Part shown: piece by piece, positions 57,650 through 64,000 of the stretch | How the letters are laid out: every line of letters begins with the position of its first letter | Position numbering within the stretch: position 1 is the stretch's first letter | Assembly: GCF_029784165.1 (NCBI RefSeq) | Contig: NC_073696.1 | Span: 265,576,760-265,640,759, forward strand | Origin: Wyeomyia smithii | Lineage: Eukaryota > Arthropoda > Insecta > Diptera > Culicidae | Direction: 5' to 3' | Length of the DNA stretch: 64,000 nucleotides | The notes under the pieces: generated by a model | The model's database searches: none | Seen by the model: the letters and a program-made list of their open reading frames with translations, nothing else | Told to the model about the DNA's origin: nothing | Position numbers and translations under genes: made by a program

Positions 57650-60440
57650 CAACGTTTATTGAAATGTAAACAACGACCCTGCAGCGCGCCCGTCTATTCT
57701 GCTCTAATCAATGATAAATGTCATGTAATCAATTACCATTAAGGAGCTTCTTCCTTTAGAGAGTACCGCGCGAATTCGGGCGTTTGATCTTCGGCCGGCG
57801 AAGCGTGAGGGATTTGATTTATGGAGTGTGCCAGCGGCGCTAGTGTACATCATATTTTACCACGATTTTGACTGCTCCGCGTTAGGTGGTGCGGTGGGGT
57901 GCGATGCGCGATGACGGAGGAAGGGCTGGCACTCGTCAGTCAGTCGTTCGTTGACATCTCGCTAGCTGATCGCGATTTCGATTTTAATTAGTGCAAATAC
58001 TGGCGTAGCATCGTGCGTGAACGACCTTCAAGGACTGCTGCTTCGCGGCAGATCTAATCGAAATGTTATTAACCTATCGCGCGCTTGCGGCGTCGAAGCC
58101 GACGGCGAGCGCCTGCGAAAATCGGAAAATTAATATCGAACTTCTCCCTGTGCAGTGAACGGCGGGAGCAGACAGCAAACAGACAAAATCGAATTCATAA
58201 ATATGTCGGGAGTAATTAATAAGACGAGTGTGCTAAGAAACGCGAACAGTGCAGAACAGGCATCTTCGAACAGTGAACGAGTCGCTGTCATATTTGCCCG
58301 CCGATGATGGATTCACCGCGGCATGCCGCGGCTGGAGCGGGAAACACGGTGACAATGTATTTATAATGTTGCGGTTACAATACCTCAAAACCTAGCATAA
58401 TTATTTTCGTTGAACCCGCCGCGTCACATTTAAGTCTATTATAAATATTGTATCAATGTTATAAATAAACTATCTGCTCTCGTTTGCGCAAAAACTGTGG
58501 ACTTGCGATCCTGCCGCATCCTGAGGGATGCGGGCAGGAGACAAATGTCACACCAGACGTGCGATAAAAGTATTTACAATGGAATGTTTTCTTCTGCTCG
58601 CTCGCTAGAGAGCTTGCACGCTTGAACAGACTCACACACACGCACTGACAGGCTGGCAAAAGGGCGCGGGGTTAGCATTTCTGAGGTTTACCGCGCTACC
58701 GACGTTGCCGTCGTCGACGGTTCGCTCCGTCCCAGAGCAGTGCACCGGTTGCTGCAAGATCAAAGATTAAAAATCTGTCCTTTCACATTATTGCCGTTAA
58801 TTAAAATGAGTTACATTTTCTTTTCTCAGTGCAGCAGCAGCCGGGAGAAATGGTTGCTTACAGGTTAGAGATGCAAGCCAGCCGCGCGGGCATGGGAGGC
58901 GGGTTTGACTTTTCCCTAAAATTTCGCTGGGGGAAAAACATCGCTTGACACAACACCGCGTGCACTCTGTGTGGTGAATTTGTTGCCAATTAATTGGCTT
59001 TTTGTTTGTTCTGTTGGCATGGCCAACTTTGCAGCCAACTCAGTGACAAAGTTAGCTGCGGAAAGTCAATAGAATAGCTTCGAAAGGAATATCATTGCAC
59101 TGTTTAGCGGTCGCTGATTATTGGCTTGACCGGTCAATTAGTGCAGGAAAACGATCCGATTCCGTTACAGGCGGCCATTTCGTTGCCGCAAACCATGTGT
59201 ACAACGTTTCGCTGACAGGCTATTTATTTGAATGTGAAAACGACCGAACGATATACAACCGGCAACTGTTTGTCTGCTGAGTTCGACAGTGAAACGGTTG
59301 AGCGGGAGGAATGAATAAATAAACACCAGCGAAACAATAATCGCGTGCTGGCGTGTGACGAGTTGACCACCCACACCCCCGCAATCTCCGCCCTTAGGTT
59401 CTTTCTCTCGCTGTCCGAAAATCCTTCAAGATGGCGTCCGGAGCCATGTCCGGTTTGACAGGTGGCGTGTGGTAATTTGATGGAATGATTAATACCGCAG
59501 GTACACGGCGACTGCTTTGTTTGTCAAGTCAAACGATTATTGATAGGGACCGGTCGCGGACTCCGCGCTCCACCAAAAAAAGCAAATAACAATAATCGCA
59601 GTGCGATTTAATTCTCTGCCATAGTACTGCAGTGCTATAAAGCATAATTACAACGGCGAAAGAAACGATAGCCGATTGGTCATAAATCATGCCGTGGAGC
59701 GGTGGGGGGAGACAAAGGCAAAAATCGCGTTGTTTTCCTCCCAGAGGGGCTGGCCTGTAAATAAATTGGGAATAATGATCGTAATAAACAAATTAATAAC
59801 CATTCCCAGTTGGCCTCGGGCTTCGATATGTATGTGACAATCTTTTCCCCGGGCTTAGTAGGCGTATAGTCGGGAGTGTGTGTGTGTGTGTGAGTTGCAC
59901 TGGAAGAAACGTTTATTAATATGCAAATTGTTGCTAAAAAACTATATCACACACCGTCCTTCCTCCCGTTCCGGACTAGTTTTGCTCCCGAACCAGTGAA
60001 TTAAGTATTATTGCACATTTATGGAAATTATTTATTACAATCGCTTGCTCGCTCCTGGTCGGGTTGGCCCTCCTGCACCTTCTTGTGGGAGGTCAGCTTT
60101 GCACGGCCGAGTTCGGTTCGATGTTTTAGCAGGGGGGAATTAATTTATTGAACTAAAAGCAAGTACCTATTAACTTTCTCTCGGGATGGAGCAAATCGAA
60201 TCCCACCAGCAAAGCTGGAACCACTGCGCTCCTAGTGTTCAAACGTGGAATCTTTTGACAGCAAACAGTAATTACAATCAAGGGGTACTTAAATGGCACC
60301 GTGACAACGACGCCATAATTCTTTTTGCCATTTTTTTCTGAAAGGTTCTAAAACAACATTTTTCCTACATTAAACCAATTCCGAGATAAAATTAATTTTT
60401 CAATCTCGTGATCTAATTGGCCATGTTCTAAGTCCGTGCC
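57650..60440. promoter_or_regulatory. Candidate cis-regulatory region in the cut intron
   Basis: Repeat-poor, mixed-composition DNA with clustered homeodomain-type ATTA/TAAT words: GTAATCAATTACCATTAAGG near 57725, CCGTTAATTAAAATGAG near 58792, AATAAACAAATTAATAACCA near 59784, and GTTTATTAATATGCAAATTG near 59912, which also contains an octamer-like ATGCAAAT. Large introns of developmental regulators often hold enhancers, and cut is known from Drosophila to have many. Function is inferred only from composition and motif content; conservation was not tested. Confidence 0.3.
59875..59892. repeat. GT microsatellite
   Basis: About nine GT units. Confidence 0.8.
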
Positions 60441-63400
60441 GGGGAAACAGGTGCGGGACCCGATTACCTGAAACAATTACTAAATTAAGCCGATGCCAAG
60501 ATCAAATCGTGCCTGACCTATGCAGCTGTCAGTCGTCCGAGATCGGCCAAGGGGCAGTTCTCTAGCCTAGCGCAAACAAAACCGGCACAGCACACATTTG
60601 CGATGATCTTTATACTAATTAATACATTCTTCGTACGGCCAACTATGTGGCTACAATTCGTACAAATGTTGCGATCCTGCAGCCAACCGTCACAACGATG
60701 GATCGGTTCTAAATTTAGGACCCCGTATTCGCGCTGTATTGGGCGGCGGCGGTGGCGGCTGCGACGGCCGTTCGTTTGTTCGTTTGTCATTTGCTTTCTC
60801 CGCACCACGGTTCTCGCTGCCGCCGCGAAAGCGGTAGCATCGTAAATAATGTCGAACAAACAGAACTCAGCCGTTTCTGCTCCTACAGTTGACTAGATCC
60901 ATATATCTAAATCACTCTCCTGAGGATTGATCCACTTGCCGTTTGCTTTTTTATACGACGTTCTTCCTCCTCCTCTTGGCAGGCAAAACTGCGCCAGAAC
61001 ACGTCCATCGGTCACCGATAATTTAACCACACAATCTAATATGTTGGATCGCACTGTCGTGTAACTGCTTATATTGCAACATAATAATAATAATAATCAG
61101 CGGCGGTCGAACACACGCGCGCTACAATTGCAAATGTCACTTTGACATTTGCCGGTACTGGTTGGCAACGCTTCACGGAAACCGATCCGAACAGCCGAAC
61201 AGCCAAACCGAGCGGCCAATGACGAGCGCAGTCGGCCGGGAACTAATTGGGTCAGTTTCGCCCTTTCTTAGACGGGTGCCGAACCTTTGTGCTGTTTCGT
61301 TTCCTAACCTAGAAAGCCACTAGTGGGAGTAGTCGGAAACGGGTTCGACAGAATTTAAAATAATTTTGTGTAAATTGGGCATGCAGCCGTGGAAAATTTC
61401 AAAGTCATTCCGGAGGCGGAAATCGATGGGATTCGTGCCATAATCGATTACCTACTTTTGTTTGGCAGCCTACTTTGTTGTTGTTCGACTGAATTGCCCA
61501 ACCTTGCAGTAAAAATAACCTGTCAGTCGCAAAGTGGTGAATTTGTTTTTCTTTCTTCCTATATATTGAGTTTTCAAAAAACCTACAAATCTTTCCAGCG
61601 TATTTTCAGATTTCGAAATTAACCAGACCATTGACGCACCGCGCAGAGGTCAGCCTCGCGTTTCCACGCACCGGCCGAACTCGGACTTTAAACGTTTTAT
61701 ATCAATTTGATTTAGGCTAATGACCGCAGCGGCGTCGTGACAATCCACTAAAATCATCATCACAACCGTCGTCGTCGTCGGCAGTGGCCATAACTTCTTA
61801 GAGCTGTTTGTTTGCTGTTCTTTTACAGTTTCTTTTAAGATTCTGAATGGTTTTGGAACCGTGCGTGAGTGGTGAGAGCTCTGGACGGGGCGAGGACACC
61901 GCCTACAACAACGGCCACTTTCATTTTCATTATTTACTACTATCAACCGTTGTTGTGCGGAGGATAATACTGGTGTGATTTATGCTCAACACCGCGGCAT
62001 TTGGGAGGTGTACAAGTATGCAGAATTTGTTCTTCACCCTCGCATCCGAGGAGGCTGGGCGACGGGACGGACAGCCATTTTGAAGCGGGCAGGGTGCGGC
62101 ATGGGCACCTGCTCTCGGGCAGGCCGTAATCGCTACATGCATTGATGAAGGATGATGATGGTTTCGCAACTTGCCCGAACCGGAGGGCGGCTGCGAGTAA
62201 AGCAGCAAAGAAAGAGGTTATGAGTAATTGGCCATAATTCGAGAGCCCTCGGGGGGAAAAGAACTCTGTTAGTTTTTTTTCCTGCTGTTGTTGCTCCGTT
62301 TCGTTCATCCCGAACCGGTTCCGAACGTCGTCCATTGAAGGGAAAACAAATGCAAAATCATTAATCATGGAAGCGTGGAGGCAAAAGCCGAACATACGTG
62401 TGGGGAATGACTTTAATAAAAATCAAATAAATCCAATTTTCGAACATGGCTGCTTGCGGCAGGTTAGGCAGTGAGGGGGTAGTCAAATTTTCACTGAACT
62501 TGAAAATTGTTTGATCCTTCCGTTCTCCAGTACGGTCGGGAAAAAAGTATTAATTTTTAATTCTCATCACCCCCTCGCGCCAAAATCAAAGCAATCGATG
62601 AGAGCTGTCAGTTTTACTCACCACTCCGAGGGGCACGACGCCAATGAAAAATTAACTCTGGCTAGATCAAACGGTTCGACCTCGGTTTCGCCCAGGGAGT
62701 GTTGTCTTCATTTCGAAAAGGCTAAACGCTAAAAGTGACCATCGGCACTGGGAGTGAGACACATCATCGTCATTATGAAAATGACACTGAAGATCCGAAC
62801 TCCGTGTGACTATGTTGTAACCTTGACTCCGGCAATGGGTGCGAGCGACTGACCGGACATGCACACACAAACACACACACGATAACACTGGACTGGAAAA
62901 GGAGCAACTTTTTAAACTACCGTCTATTGCTGCCACCTCCTCGTTGACACGCAGTCTGACGGGGGGTGAGACACTGACCTTACGCCCAACAGAAGGCAGG
63001 CAAGTGTCAGTGCTTTCGGTCGGACGTCTTTATCTCGTACTCTCCGAGGATCCCCGGTGGGATTTAGGGAACGACGATAGTTTGCTACTTTCGGTGTCAG
63101 TCCGGCGTATGGGAAGATAATACCAAGAGGTCGAAAGGGTTAAACCCACTGTCGTAAATCGTTTTCATCGTTCAAGGTTGAGGTGTGGGAAGAGGGGTGT
63201 TGGAATCTGTTTGTAATTACCGGCACTCGCTAGTGTGGCGGTGGAGTGGAAGAGGCTTTGACCGCTTGGCCGGAAAAATTATCGAACGCAATTAATTTTG
63301 AATTATCGGAAGATAAATTCCCAACTTTTTAAGGGCCTTCTGGTCGAGCGGAGCTAAACTATTACCGCAATTAACGACCGGAGAATGTTTGGTAAGTTGG

Positions 63401-64000
63401 TTTGGAGCAAAAAAGGGACCCCGAATTGTTCAATTGATCGTCCAATTAAGCGGGCTTCGGTTTCGAGCGTGAGTAGTAACAAAATGGCGTTCCACCTCAA
63501 TGGTGACTGCACGCGGACGCTGCGAGATGAATGACGACGGAATCATGAACTTATTATGTGATCGAGTCGTGTTTATCCACCTCTCTCCCTGTACGCCTTA
63601 GCAGCTCTATTCGCTTCATTTATGGATAGATCGTTGCGCAAAATTGAAAGCTCTCTGCGAATGGGGAGGTTGCTTGCAACGGTTGTGCAAATGGAATGAC
63701 ATTTCAGCTCTGGTAGCACTGACAGCTCGATGAGCTGGAGCAATACGCTGCTCTTGGGAATTAGCTGCTCTCCTCGTCCGGGGGAACACACGGGGATTGG
63801 TTTCATTCGCTATTGTTGTGCTATCATATGATTTAATACGCTTGATGCTGTGATGGCGGCGCACCAGGGCTGCCAGCGTTATTGACCGATACTCTTACTT
63901 TTGATCAAGTAAACTTACGGTACAAATTTCAACGTTCAAGAAAGTTAGAGTCGTCATTAACATGTGGGAACATTAATTTTCTGCTGATGAAAGCTGGCGA
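60441..64000. other. Intronic mixed-composition DNA
   Basis: No supported coding sequence. It continues the repeat-poor character of the preceding block, with an AC repeat at about 62861-62880 and short ATTA clusters (for example 63290-63310). It may include more regulatory DNA. Confidence 0.35.

Larger units (their letters stand above)
43871..64000 (-). other. ct: Large upstream intron of cut (CUT1 exons lie beyond the window)
   Basis: From the acceptor at 43871 to the window end no further cut coding sequence was recognised. The next upstream exon must exist because the exon at 43870 begins with a split codon. The interval contains simple repeats, decayed tandem DNA, dispersed repeats and, toward 57-64 kb, repeat-poor DNA. 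A very small exon or an alternative promoter could be hidden here. Confidence 0.6.

Noticed and set aside
60518..60859. 113-codon minus-strand frame
   Set aside because: Arg-rich translation of repeat-poor intronic DNA, no recognised domain, and overlapped by an equally open plus frame.

Overview
The window is insect nuclear DNA, almost certainly from a culicine mosquito and probably Aedes. The 3' coding exons of the homeobox gene cut (ct) lie on the minus strand between 40329 and 43870. They are surrounded by large AT-rich non-coding tracts, dense MITE-like elements, a SINE, and non-LTR retrotransposons of Jockey (Juan-like), LOA-like and R1-like type, a mix typical of Aedes and Culex genomes. 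The species is inferred from repeat style and protein similarity recalled from memory; no search was run.

Layout. 1-37,400 is repeat-rich DNA downstream of cut. It holds: a transposase-like pseudogene cut by the left edge (2-1348); a MITE with 31-bp inverted ends (2885-7977) split by a full-length Juan-like retrotransposon with 16-bp target duplications; a 438-bp-period duplication beside a 1.2-kb inverted-repeat element (10462-12469); two copies of one SINE-like family (about 13038 and 27947); a dead reverse transcriptase carrying a small MITE (17640-18660); a long-TIR MITE (19084-19728); a 91-bp tandem array (23111-23425); two pogo-like elements with TA duplications (25448-26325 and 29087-34583); and a three-element nest (34868-36193).

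The oddest object is the insert at 29435-34358 inside the second pogo-like element. One 10-bp target duplication encloses the 5' half of a LOA-like element (ORF1, endonuclease, half a reverse transcriptase) joined in the same orientation to an R1-like 5' region and ORF1 fragment. Each part lacks its own normal 3' portion.

37,500-64,000 is the cut locus. A probable long 3' UTR (about 37,520-40,328) precedes three coding exons: the linker after CUT1; the rest of that linker with CUT2 and the first part of CUT3; and the rest of CUT3 with the homeodomain and C-terminus. They encode about 1,131 residues. CUT1 and the N-terminus are not in the window, so everything from 43,871 to 64,000 is read as one large upstream intron, possibly containing unrecognised small exons. 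That intron has a decayed tandem array (45,350-47,640), dispersed mosquito repeats (51,900-56,500), and from about 57 kb onward repeat-poor, mixed-composition DNA with TAAT/ATTA motifs that could be regulatory.

There is no operon logic here. The functional gene is cut, a DNA-binding developmental regulator; most other coding matter is decayed transposable element.
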